Shown here: in pieces, positions 1 to 7,345 of the stretch
Position numbering within the stretch: the first letter of the stretch is position 1
Layout of the letters: every line of letters starts with the position of its first letter
Source: Fidelibacterota bacterium UBA7300
Lineage (GTDB): Bacteria; Fidelibacterota; Marinisomatia; Marinisomatales; UBA2128
Direction of reading: 5' to 3'
Assembly (NCBI GenBank): GCA_002471865.1
Contig: DKQU01000067.1
Location: 1 to 8,948 of the forward strand
Length of the DNA: 8,948 bases
Position numbers and translations under genes: made by a program
Notes under the pieces: model-generated
What the model was told of the DNA's origin: nothing
Database searches by the model: none
The model's input: only the letters and a program-made list of their open reading frames with translations

Positions 1-2259
1 ATCATCTTTTTCAGCCGTCACCGGCATTGCGGTGAAGTTATTCAGTATAATTGTTCCGCCGGGTTTCAGCAGTTCTAAAAATCCCGGCCTAAGGACCTCA
101 CTCATTTCCATGACGACCAAAACATCTGCCGAGTTCGGCACCAACACGGATGATGTGACGTCTCCACAGCTGAAGGTAGAAATAACGGGCCCTCCCAGTT
201 GAGCCATCCCCAGCGTGTCCCCTTTCACAATGTGACTATCAGCGTACGGTGTCCTTAAGGCAACCTCGGAGAGGACTTTACCGAAGAATAGATTCCCCTG
301 ACCGCCGATGCCCCGGATGGCAACCCGAAGTGCATCAGGAAGATTTTCCTTCTCAATTTTTACCAAATCAACCGGTTCCGGCTTGGGTAGGTGTGGTATG
401 CCGTTTGTCCCTTTTTTATCTATGGCGACAATGGCGTCAAAGGGACAGCATTGCTGGCAAACCGGATTGTTGGCGGCACAATTGGTGCAAAGGGTTGTAT
501 AGGAAGGTGTCTTTTCATCATCCGTTTCTATCCCCGGACAGATGCTGCATAAATCGCAGTTTTTACAATTATCATAATCAAATTCAATGTTTCTTACCAG
601 TTTCTGCTTATCTACGTTAAGGATGCAGTCCCCTTCAAGGATAACAGTTGAGTATACGCCATCCTTGGCCAGGTCCAGGGACGTCTTCAACTCTTTTTCC
701 ACCGCTTTCATATCAAATGCATCCACGGAAACGGTCCGTCCGCCTTCCGCTTCGATAGCCTTTCTTAAATTGAATTTGTGCCGCTGGCCTTCCAGATTGA
801 CTTCGGAACTGGGTGCCGGTTGCCCCCCCGTCATGGCGGTTGAATAATTATCCAGGATGACCTTCACACCGGGGACGTTCCTAAATACAGCATTGCGGGT
901 AGAATCCATTCCCGAATGGCATTCAGTCGAATCCCCAATAACACTGATGACCTGATGGGCCATATCCGGTCTTGAAAGGACAAATCCCTGGCGCATGGAA
1001 TCGGAAGCTCCCATGCAAGACACCGTATCCAGCGCATCGTAGAAAAAGAGCAAAGTAGAACACCCAATATCCCCGAATGAAGCGAACAGTTTCCGTTTTC
1101 GCTTGAGCCTGGCTACTGCCAGTGCGAATGCTTTGTAAGGGCAGCCTGGACAAATAGCCGGCGGCCTGGCAAGAGGCTCTATATCAATTATTTTCTTTTT
1201 AGATTGGTAATTGATAACCGAATGCTGGGATAAATATTCCAGCACATCTTCGGGAGACCAGTTAGTGATTACACTAAGATCATCCTTGCCAGTAACCTGA
1301 ATATTCAACAGTCGTACCTTTTCTTCTAAGAACCGGTCTCCATCCTCGATAACAAACAGCTCCCCTTTGATACTGCTTGCAAAATCTCTAATCCTCTCTT
1401 CGGGAATGGGATAAGTCATGGCAAGGGAAAGTATGGAAGGGTCTGCTTCAGCAAAATTGAGTGCTTCCCTGACGATGACTTCGCTCCATCCACTGGTAAT
1501 TATCCCCCAATCTTCCGTTCCGCGAGTCTCATTCACCAAGTTGCTGGATGAACACCATTTCCCGATACTGGGGATTCTCTCCCGGGTCGCCTCATCGTAG
1601 TTTGCTCTGGCAATATTCGGCAGAAGCATCCATTCATGGAGATCATCAGATAGTTCCTTGGAAATGACAGTTCGGGGTTCTTTTGTACGGATCAAAGCTT
1701 CAGAATGGGCAAGAATTCCTGAACCCATAACAATAACGGGAGTATGAAACTTCCTGCTGATGTCTGCGGCTGTCCAGGCTATTTCGTACATCTCTTGATG
1801 ATTCCTGGGTTCCAACACCGGCAACCGTGAGGAGGCAAAAAGATACCGGGGATCTATCACGTGCTGGGTACTGGACGGTACATAGTCAGTAGGTGCGTAA
1901 ATGACCAGAGCTCCAGCATCACCTTTGAAGAAAGCGCTGGTCGTTATGGCGTCTGCAGCTTGATACACACCGGGGGTTTTCATTGTGACAAGGGCATCAT
2001 GACCCGCCATGGCATGGCCCAAGGCAGTAGAGACTGCTACCGCTTCGTTCACTGACCAGCCGACACAGATTCTGTCTTGAACATGGGAAAGTGATCTGTC
2101 AATTACCTCAGTGCTGGGCGTCCCGGGGTACCCAGTGGCAGCATGATATCCGGCATGAATCACACCGAGAGCAAACGCTGCATTCCCCTGCAGAACGAAA
2201 GTGCTGCCTGCGGGAGCATCTACTTGTTCGTGAATTTCGTGATTTCTACCGCTTCTCAA
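1..2259 (-). CDS. iorA: Fused IorA-IorB-type 2-oxoacid (indolepyruvate-like):ferredoxin oxidoreductase, C-terminus cut by window edge
   Basis: The frame is open for 753 codons from a TTG at 2259 to the window edge with no stop, so the C-terminus is missing. Domains in order: a pyrimidine-binding TPP domain (about residues 20-200) with GYPGTPSTE and the NE(A)VA Glu; a middle domain (about 215-335); a pyrophosphate-binding TPP domain (about 360-560) with RPPAICPGCPYKAF (first Cys about 370), GDIGC, GDSTECHSG (about 442) and DNYSTAMTG (about 470); a nine-Cys Fe-S segment (565-605) resembling two 4Fe-4S clusters; then an IorB/gamma domain from about 644 with GIGGQGN. The family oxidatively decarboxylates arylpyruvates to aryl-acetyl-CoA and reduces ferredoxin in the cytoplasm. 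IorA and IorB are often separate; here they form one chain. The usual MKHVGLN and SSQNEQDNR motifs read MKTPGVY and SSTQHVIDPR, so the substrate may differ. The TTG start overlaps the CoA-transferase stop and has a well-placed AGGA. The family call is firm; indolepyruvate as substrate is only a possibility. Confidence 0.88.
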   Translation of the reverse strand, partial: MRSGRNHEIHEQVDAPAGSTFVLQGNAAFALGVIHAGYHAATGYPGTPSTEVIDRSLSHVQDRICVGWSVNEAVAVSTALGHAMAGHDALVTMKTPGVYQAADAITTSAFFKGDAGALVIYAPTDYVPSSTQHVIDPRYLFASSRLPVLEPRNHQEMYEIAWTAADISRKFHTPVIVMGSGILAHSEALIRTKEPRTVISKELSDDLHEWMLLPNIARANYDEATRERIPSIGKWCSSSNLVNETRGTEDWGIITSGWSEVIVREALNFAEADPSILSLAMTYPIPEERIRDFASSIKGELFVIEDGDRFLEEKVRLLNIQVTGKDDLSVITNWSPEDVLEYLSQHSVINYQSKKKIIDIEPLARPPAICPGCPYKAFALAVARLKRKRKLFASFGDIGCSTLLFFYDALDTVSCMGASDSMRQGFVLSRPDMAHQVISVIGDSTECHSGMDSTRNAVFRNVPGVKVILDNYSTAMTGGQPAPSSEVNLEGQRHKFNLRKAIEAEGGRTVSVDAFDMKAVEKELKTSLDLAKDGVYSTVILEGDCILNVDKQKLVRNIEFDYDNCKNCDLCSICPGIETDDEKTPSYTTLCTNCAANNPVCQQCCPFDAIVAIDKKGTNGIPHLPKPEPVDLVKIEKENLPDALRVAIRGIGGQGNLFFGKVLSEVALRTPYADSHIVKGDTLGMAQLGGPVISTFSCGDVTSSVLVPNSADVLVVMEMSEVLRPGFLELLKPGGTIILNNFTAMPVTAEKDD

Positions 2260-3461
2260 ATTATTCCTGAACTCTTCAGCTCTATAATCTCATTTGACGT
2301 AAGTCCAACTTCCGCCAGTACGCTCTCATTGTGCTCTCCCAGCGTGGGTGCACAACTTAGTCTGCTGTCGTTGCTTTTTAGGAATTCAGTGTCCATGGGT
2401 GCAGGAAAAAGGTTCACTTCGTCTCCATCCGGTAACCGCGTCCTGACCATCTGCTCTCTTACAAAATCGAGAGCGGCCACTTCCCTGATGGTATGAACTG
2501 GAGCCACCGCCAAATTGTTATCCAGACACACTTCAATGAACGTCTCTGTGGTATAGTTTTCCAAACCTTTTCTGATATCCGCATAAATGTTCTCTCTGTC
2601 TGCGTTCCTGCCGTTGTTGGTCTTTCTCTCCGGTGTTGAAAGGTGCTCAAACCCGTTAATCCGAGTCAGTTTCTGCCACTGAGTATCACTCCCAATGGCT
2701 AGATACACAAACCCGTCTTTAGTCGGATAACAGTTGGATGGGACAAAGCTGCGATGCTCGTTTCCACTCCGCTTGAACAGATCCGCTTCATCCTTTACAA
2801 ATGACAATTGCGGTAAAGCAGTTATGAGCCACGATACAGCACACCGCGCCATGGAGATATCAATTCGCTTTCCCTCCCCAGTCTTTTCCTGTCCCAATAG
2901 GGCCAGCAAGACCTGAGAATAAGCTTCATCGCCTGCCTTCAGATCAATAACAGGGAGACCGCACAGCATAGGATCCCTGTCCGGCTCACCGGTCAAGTAC
3001 ATGTAACCGAGCATCGCCTGAAGGGCAGGGTCATATCCGGCTCGGTCAGGATGGTCGGGTCCGAAAGCGGAGACACCACACCAGATGAGGGCAGGATTGG
3101 CCTCTTTCAGACTCTCAAAATCGATGCCCAGCTGCTCATAACGCTTGGGAAGAGTGTTGCACATAAAAACATCAACTTGGAGTTCCCGAATAATTTGTTT
3201 CAATAACGCTCGACCTTCTGATTTCTGAAGGTTGATGGTAATCGCTTCCTTTCCCACATTGGGAGCGATGTAATAGGCATGGAGATCGTCCACTCCTGTC
3301 TCCTCCCCGATGTAGCGGTTCGGGTCGCCGGGATGTTCCTGTCCTGGTTTACCTGGCGGTTCTATTCGGATGACCCGCCAGCCTAATTGGACAAACCGTT
3401 GTGTGGCGTAAGGAAGTGTGAGCGCCTGCTCCAGGCAAAGGATTGTCTTTGATGTCGTCAT
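2256..3461 (-). CDS. Family III (CaiB/BaiF) acyl-CoA:carboxylate CoA-transferase
   Basis: This 401-residue cytoplasmic enzyme would move CoA from a donor thioester to a carboxylic acid through an enzyme-bound Asp anhydride. The length matches the family (about 380-430). Visible marks are the N-terminal segment LPYATQRFVQLGWRVIRIEPPG (written here only as residues 16-37), DPNRY near 46-50, the NLQKSEGRALLKQII stretch (77-91), YDPALQAMLGY (143-153), and VIDLKAG with the likely catalytic Asp at 173, followed by LLALLGQEKTGEGKRIDISM. It starts three bases after the mutase large-subunit stop with no strong Shine-Dalgarno, so translational coupling is likely. Directly behind the two mutase subunits, its likely job is making the mutase substrate, for example a substituted succinyl-CoA; the phenylsuccinyl-CoA transferase IaaL is a precedent. 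The substrate is inferred from context only. Confidence 0.9.
   Translation of the reverse strand: MTTSKTILCLEQALTLPYATQRFVQLGWRVIRIEPPGKPGQEHPGDPNRYIGEETGVDDLHAYYIAPNVGKEAITINLQKSEGRALLKQIIRELQVDVFMCNTLPKRYEQLGIDFESLKEANPALIWCGVSAFGPDHPDRAGYDPALQAMLGYMYLTGEPDRDPMLCGLPVIDLKAGDEAYSQVLLALLGQEKTGEGKRIDISMARCAVSWLITALPQLSFVKDEADLFKRSGNEHRSFVPSNCYPTKDGFVYLAIGSDTQWQKLTRINGFEHLSTPERKTNNGRNADRENIYADIRKGLENYTTETFIEVCLDNNLAVAPVHTIREVAALDFVREQMVRTRLPDGDEVNLFPAPMDTEFLKSNDSRLSCAPTLGEHNESVLAEVGLTSNEIIELKSSGII
2265..2268 (-). promoter_or_regulatory. Ribosome binding site for the IorA-IorB fusion gene
   Basis: The minus strand reads AGGA at 2268-2265, then a five-base spacer, then TTG at 2259-2257. The site lies inside the last codons of the CoA-transferase gene. 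An in-frame TGA lies about 30 bases upstream of the TTG, and no ATG occurs in frame before the conserved TPP domain, so this site decides the start. Confidence 0.6.
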
Positions 3462-3464
3462 TTA

Positions 3465-5105
3465 TTAAAAGAAAATGGGTTCCTCATATTCACCGTATAC
3501 ATCCTTCATCACCTGAATGATTTCTCCAACGGAGGCATAGGCTTTCACTGCTTCGATCACAGTGGGCATCAGATTCACATTCTGCAAACAATCTTCTCTC
3601 AATTTTTCAAGACAGGACTGAACTTTCTCCCCATTACGGTCATTTTTTATTCGTTGCAGCTTTTCAATCTGGTAGTTGGCCGCATCCACATTGTAGGGAT
3701 GGAATTCCACAGGTTTGGGATCTTCATCTTTTTGGAACATATTTACACCTACTTTAGGAATCTCGCCGGTTTGTATACCCTTTTCTCGGTCGTAGGCCTG
3801 GTGTGAAACTTTTTCCTGAATTTTTCCGGAAGCCACAGCCTCAACGATGCCGCCAAGGGCCTCTACTGTCTTCATTTCTTTCTGAATCTCTGTTTCAAAG
3901 CGGTCTGTGAGCGCTTCAACATAGTATGATCCGCCCAGGGGATCCACTGTATCACAGATGCCCATTTCATGAATTAATATCTGCATGGTTCGCAGGGAAA
4001 GTTCTGCGGCCTTCTCTGTGGGAATTGTGTAGGCCTCATCATAAGAGCAAAGTGCCATGGTCTGTGTTCCGGATAGGGCGCTGATCAACGCGTAGTAGGC
4101 ACTGCGGATAATATTGTTTTCCGGTTGTTCCTTGGTAAGGCCACCGCCGCCGCCGCCGGCGATCATGCGCATCCAGGATGATTTATCATTTTTTGCGTTA
4201 TAGTCTTCACGGATAATTTTGGCCCACAAGCGACGACCGCCGCGAAACTTGGCTATCTGTTCAAACAGATTCCCATAAATATCGAAGTTGAATGAAAGCC
4301 GGGAAGCAAATTCATCAATATCAACGCCCCGTTTCAAGGTTTCATCCGTATAGGCCTTGGCAATACAGAAGGCATAGGCCATTTCCTGTACAGGGTTGGC
4401 GCCAGATTCTCGAATATGGTATCCGCAGACACTGACGGGGCTGTACTTGGTCACATGATTGGCACAGTATTCTACCGTATCCACCACCAATTTTACCGAA
4501 CTGTCCACCGGGAATATCCACGTTCCCCTACCGATAAATTCTTTCAGGATATCATTCTGGGCAGTACCGCGTAGCGTCTTAACATCGTATCCCCGTTTTT
4601 CCGCCAGAGCAAAATACATGGCCATGAGCACAATGGCGGTGCCGTTGATAGTGAGCGAAACAGTTATTTTGTCTAGGTCGATTCCATCAAAGGCAATTTC
4701 AAAATCATCTAAGGTATCCACAGACATTCCCACACGGCCCACTTCTCCAAGTGTCCTCGGATCATCCGAATCAAACCCGCACTGGGTGGGAAGGTCAAAA
4801 GCAACATTCAAACCAGTTTGGCCGTTCTCAATCAAAAATTTGAATCGTTTATTTGTTTCTTCAGGAGACGCGAAACCGGCATACTGCCTGATGGTAAAAG
4901 GCCGCTTCCGGTACATCTCCGAGTGAATTCCGCGGGTAAAAGGATATTGTCCTGGAATGCTCTGGTCGGCCTCCGAATCCTGCATATCTTCTCTTGTATA
5001 AAGAGGTTTTACTTCAATACCCGATTCCAGAAGAACTTTTTTCACATCATTAACCGATGCATCAAAAGATTTGTCCCCATCGGTCTTTTTTTCTTGACTG
5101 CTCAT
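3465..5105 (-). CDS. Methylmalonyl-CoA-mutase-like acyl-CoA mutase, large (catalytic) subunit
   Basis: This 546-residue protein is the TIM-barrel catalytic half of a B12-dependent carbon-skeleton mutase; the B12 domain is the separate upstream gene, as in archaeal MCM, Icm and Hcm. The motif TIRQYAGF (71-78) carries Tyr75, equivalent to Tyr89 of Propionibacterium MCM. GTAQNDILKEFIGR holds Gln183 and Arg193 (Gln197 and Arg207), and GYH holds His230 (His244). Tyr75 plus Arg193 are the carboxylate-holding pair, replaced in isobutyryl-CoA mutases, so the substrate probably has a free carboxylate as in succinyl/methylmalonyl-CoA. Unusual: the conserved HSQTSGWSLT segment aligns without gaps to I-A-(G)6-LT (315-324), and the MCM Asn366 position is Cys353 while Glu370 is kept as Glu357. 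The start ATG overlaps the small-subunit TGA by four bases (ATGA). No MeaB chaperone or epimerase gene is in the window. Plain methylmalonyl-CoA turnover is possible, but a bulkier aryl- or alkylsuccinyl-CoA fits better. Confidence 0.93.
   Translation of the reverse strand: MSSQEKKTDGDKSFDASVNDVKKVLLESGIEVKPLYTREDMQDSEADQSIPGQYPFTRGIHSEMYRKRPFTIRQYAGFASPEETNKRFKFLIENGQTGLNVAFDLPTQCGFDSDDPRTLGEVGRVGMSVDTLDDFEIAFDGIDLDKITVSLTINGTAIVLMAMYFALAEKRGYDVKTLRGTAQNDILKEFIGRGTWIFPVDSSVKLVVDTVEYCANHVTKYSPVSVCGYHIRESGANPVQEMAYAFCIAKAYTDETLKRGVDIDEFASRLSFNFDIYGNLFEQIAKFRGGRRLWAKIIREDYNAKNDKSSWMRMIAGGGGGGLTKEQPENNIIRSAYYALISALSGTQTMALCSYDEAYTIPTEKAAELSLRTMQILIHEMGICDTVDPLGGSYYVEALTDRFETEIQKEMKTVEALGGIVEAVASGKIQEKVSHQAYDREKGIQTGEIPKVGVNMFQKDEDPKPVEFHPYNVDAANYQIEKLQRIKNDRNGEKVQSCLEKLREDCLQNVNLMPTVIEAVKAYASVGEIIQVMKDVYGEYEEPIFF
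4140..4157 (-). repeat. GGC trinucleotide run encoding six glycines in the mutase active-site loop
   Basis: On the minus strand the codons are four GGC, one GGT and one GGC, encoding Gly317-Gly322 of the mutase large subunit. It is a near-perfect trinucleotide tract in an otherwise complex coding region. The alignment with MCM has no gap here, which argues that these are substitutions and not a slippage insertion. Confidence 0.8.
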
Positions 5106-5506
5106 TCCATTTGAAACTCTTTAAGAAAACTGATTACTTCGTCAACTTTTGTCCCTGTAGGAAAAGCAGCCACAGCACCAAAGCCTTCTATCGCCCCTTT
5201 ATCTCCATGCGGTATATTGCCTCCTACAAGCCATGGGATAGCAATACCTCTCTCATCCAAAACTTCCTGCATGCGCTGGCAAAGAATAAGATGTGTTCCC
5301 GAAAGAATGGAGAGGCCTATCATATCAGCGTTGACCACCTCAGCTTGCGCTACAATCTCTTCAATGGATTTTCTCAAGCCAGTGTAAATAACATTAAAAC
5401 CTGCATCTTTGAGTGCATATGCTAACACTTTCACACCCACATCATGACCATCAAGCCCCGGTTTTGATAGAAGAATTGTCATCTGTTTCAACTGCTCAAA
5501 GGCCAC
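5102..5506 (-). CDS. Acyl-CoA mutase small subunit, cobalamin (B12)-binding domain
   Basis: This protein of about 134 residues is a stand-alone B12-binding Rossmann domain, the usual size for small subunits of two-component mutases. It binds adenosylcobalamin base-off/His-on: Asp19-x-His21-x-x-Gly24 lies in KPGLDGHDVG, followed by the SILSG segment (66-70) and the GG pair at 95-96 in LVGGNIP. It pairs with the large subunit encoded immediately downstream, whose ATG overlaps its TGA. The start is uncertain. The GTG at 5506 overlaps the MOSC gene by 19 bases and has AGGAG only about two bases upstream. The ATG at 5482 lies six bases past the MOSC stop, leaves 126 residues and still gives a complete domain, but has a weak Shine-Dalgarno. 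Function is secure; the substrate is set by the large subunit. Confidence 0.92.
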   Translation of the reverse strand: MAFEQLKQMTILLSKPGLDGHDVGVKVLAYALKDAGFNVIYTGLRKSIEEIVAQAEVVNADMIGLSILSGTHLILCQRMQEVLDERGIAIPWLVGGNIPHGDKGAIEGFGAVAAFPTGTKVDEVISFLKEFQME

Positions 5507-6069
5507 CTCTCCTGATGAGGGACACGAAGGATGATCTCATTTTCAGTTTGAATGGTACCGGGACGTTCCACCCACGCCACTACACCCCGTCGACCACGAG
5601 AGTATTGTGGAAATGCTTCAGTCAGTCCCTTAAGGGCAGGAAAATTCTGTTGAATAATCTTTCCGGGATATACACACGGAAGGTTCTCACCATCCACCAC
5701 CAATACAGCGCCACCGGCAAACTCCATTCTTGTTGACGGCGGGAGCAGAGTCAGATGCGGAATATCTTTCACGGCTAAATTCGCTCCGACCCAACCCGGC
5801 TGAATCTCATCAATACCCATGCTGTCAGCAATAGATTGTAACTCTTCTGACGAAACGATGGAAACCTGCCGGTAGTTGCGAATCTCGGTATCTTTCGGGT
5901 ATTGAGGTTGACGCCCACCGGATTTCATTGTTAGTCCGGCGTGAATATCACCGGAAAATCCTTTGAAGGTTATCTGGCACGAATCGACTGGCCATTTCTC
6001 CAGTGTATCAGGGATGTTGCCTATTAAAACCTGAGCCACTTTTCCCATCTTCCGTTCTATCAATTTCAT
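5488..6069 (-). CDS. MOSC-domain protein (MoCo sulfurase C-terminal-like)
   Basis: This 193-residue protein is essentially a single MOSC domain. It shows the early GFSGDIHAG segment (38-45), RNYRQVSIVSSEEL (64-77), the PGWVGANL core (91-98), LPPSTRMEF (109-117) and the late NLPCVYPG with Cys132, the conserved Cys of many MOSC proteins. Related domains occur in Moco sulfurases, in YiiM/YcbX-type proteins that reduce N-hydroxylated compounds, and as stand-alone proteins of unknown role; MOSC is thought to bind or deliver sulfur to a metal or pterin centre. There is no signal peptide or membrane segment. It sits between the thiolase (53-base gap) and the mutase small subunit (19-base overlap), so it is co-transcribed with them. 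A second possible start is Met8 at 6048. The domain call is good; the role here is unknown. Sulfuration of a molybdenum hydroxylase encoded elsewhere is one guess. Confidence 0.85.
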   Translation of the reverse strand: MKLIERKMGKVAQVLIGNIPDTLEKWPVDSCQITFKGFSGDIHAGLTMKSGGRQPQYPKDTEIRNYRQVSIVSSEELQSIADSMGIDEIQPGWVGANLAVKDIPHLTLLPPSTRMEFAGGAVLVVDGENLPCVYPGKIIQQNFPALKGLTEAFPQYSRGRRGVVAWVERPGTIQTENEIILRVPHQERWPLSS

Positions 6070-6122
6070 TTATCATTTTTCATCTGCGCAGCTATTCTTT
6101 ATATTCAAATCTTGGCTTAATT

Positions 6123-7331
6123 TCATGAATCAACTTTAATTACGATTGCCGCGGCAGTATCCCCTGCAGCACAACCAGTGAATAAGCCGTAACCACCGCC
6201 AAGCAGCACAAGTTCCTCTATCAACTCCATGATCAGACGCATTCCGGTGGGACCTTGGGGATGTCCCCAGACCAATGATGAACCGTAGTTGTTTATCGCC
6301 TCTTTCTTCAACCCCATCTCCCGGACATAGTAAATATCGTTTACTGCAAACGGATTATGAGTCTTGATTGCTTTCACGTCTGCAATGCTGATATTCGCCA
6401 GTTGCAGCGCCTTGTTAGAGGCGGGCATATTTGCCGCCGGCATAAAACCTTTCTTTGCTCGTCCTTCAGCGAAACTTTGGAGTCTCACTGTGATATCAGG
6501 ATTTGCGGAAAGTTCCTTTGCACGTTGAGCTGTAGTAACTATCATGCCTGCATTACCGTCAGAAGGAAACGTCTGCCCTCCAAAAGTGACTGTCCCATCT
6601 GGCATTAACGGCTTCAGCTTTTCCAACCCCGCAGCAGTGGTTGCGAAGATACCCTCATCAGATTCTACCTTTCCTATGACCTTGCGCCCACTGGGATTGA
6701 TTTCTACTGGAGAGACCATATAACGTTTATGGAAAGCCGCATCGTCAGCCAGCGCATCCTGATATTGCTGATAACGCAATAGAGCTACCTCGTGCTGCTC
6801 TTCAGTGCTGATGCTGGCTTCATTCGCCACATTCTCAGCAGTTTGCAGCATGGCGTTGCCTGCAAATGGATCGCGGTTGAAGTTATCCCACACCCAATCT
6901 TCAGCATCACCCTTGCCACCAGGTCCGTGCGGATTCGGATACACAATGTGCGGGCCATTAGAAGTGCGATCGGTGGTGATACATAAAATCGCAGGATCGG
7001 CGTCATTACCAATTTCGGTTTCGAAAGCGGCTCCGGCAATCACTCGTGCAGAAGTAGCACACGCCTGTCCGATCATTGGACCGGTAATACCTTCCGCCCC
7101 AATCATGGCTGCTACCCACGGTGCACCGTAAAAACTCGACTTGGAAGGCACGGTAGTACCCAGATGGAGAGAATCGAATATATCTGGCGATATGTGGCGC
7201 TCAGTCAACGCATCTTGAGCCACTTGCGCCGCAAACTTCAAGGGATGCAGATTGGCAAAACTTCCTTGCCATTTACAGAATGGCGTACTCCAGTAACCTC
7301 CGTAGGGAATGTAGCTATTTCTCAATAACAT
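6123..7331 (-). CDS. Thiolase family protein (acetyl-CoA C-acyltransferase)
   Basis: This 402-residue protein has normal thiolase length and two-domain layout. The nucleophile is Cys91 in GQACATSARVIAGAA. The second active-site block is HNPFAVND (325-332), taking the place of the usual NEAFA. The third is GHPQGPTGMR with His357, and the last is GCAAGDTAAA with Cys387 as the acid/base Cys. All catalytic Cys and His residues are present, so cleavage of a 3-oxoacyl-CoA to acetyl-CoA and a shortened acyl-CoA is likely. The HNPF form recalls SCP2-type and some degradative thiolases. It starts 12 bases past the dehydrogenase stop with a strong AAGGAAG. In the proposed pathway it would do the last step, for example releasing an aryl-CoA. 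No DUF35/OB-fold partner, hydratase or 3-hydroxyacyl-CoA dehydrogenase is encoded in the window, so these would have to come from elsewhere. Confidence 0.9.
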   Translation of the reverse strand: MLLRNSYIPYGGYWSTPFCKWQGSFANLHPLKFAAQVAQDALTERHISPDIFDSLHLGTTVPSKSSFYGAPWVAAMIGAEGITGPMIGQACATSARVIAGAAFETEIGNDADPAILCITTDRTSNGPHIVYPNPHGPGGKGDAEDWVWDNFNRDPFAGNAMLQTAENVANEASISTEEQHEVALLRYQQYQDALADDAAFHKRYMVSPVEINPSGRKVIGKVESDEGIFATTAAGLEKLKPLMPDGTVTFGGQTFPSDGNAGMIVTTAQRAKELSANPDITVRLQSFAEGRAKKGFMPAANMPASNKALQLANISIADVKAIKTHNPFAVNDIYYVREMGLKKEAINNYGSSLVWGHPQGPTGMRLIMELIEELVLLGGGYGLFTGCAAGDTAAAIVIKVDS

Positions 7332-7338
7332 ATTTATT

Positions 7339-7345
7339 CTTCCTT
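7339..7345 (-). promoter_or_regulatory. Ribosome binding site for the thiolase gene
   Basis: The minus strand reads AAGGAAG at 7345-7339, seven bases before the ATG at 7331. It overlaps the TAA of the dehydrogenase gene (7346-7344). It is the strongest Shine-Dalgarno seen in the window and fixes the thiolase start. Confidence 0.7.

Noticed and set aside
864..1153. Short minus-strand open frames within the TPP domain of the IorA-IorB gene
   Set aside because: They are out of frame with the 753-codon frame that carries all TPP and Fe-S motifs without interruption.
2143..2496. Plus-strand open frame of 117 codons
   Set aside because: It lies antisense to the CoA-transferase end and the IorA start, both of which show clear conserved motifs; its protein has no recognisable domain.
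4459..4926. Plus-strand open frame of 155 codons
   Set aside because: It is antisense to the most conserved part of the mutase large subunit and is low in recognisable features; a shadow frame.
3465..5105. Simple annotation as methylmalonyl-CoA mutase for propionate metabolism
   Set aside because: No epimerase, MeaB or carboxylase gene is present, the active-site loop is changed to six glycines, and the neighbours are a CoA-transferase, dehydrogenase and thiolase; kept only as an alternative.
5057..5736. Two plus-strand open frames opposite the mutase small subunit and MOSC genes
   Set aside because: Both strands cannot be equally constrained here; the minus-strand proteins have full B12-binding and MOSC motifs, while these have none.
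6084..6091. CTGCGCAG palindrome in the 53-base gap between thiolase and MOSC genes
   Set aside because: Only eight bases, no extension of the symmetry, no T-run after it and no promoter boxes nearby; expected by chance.
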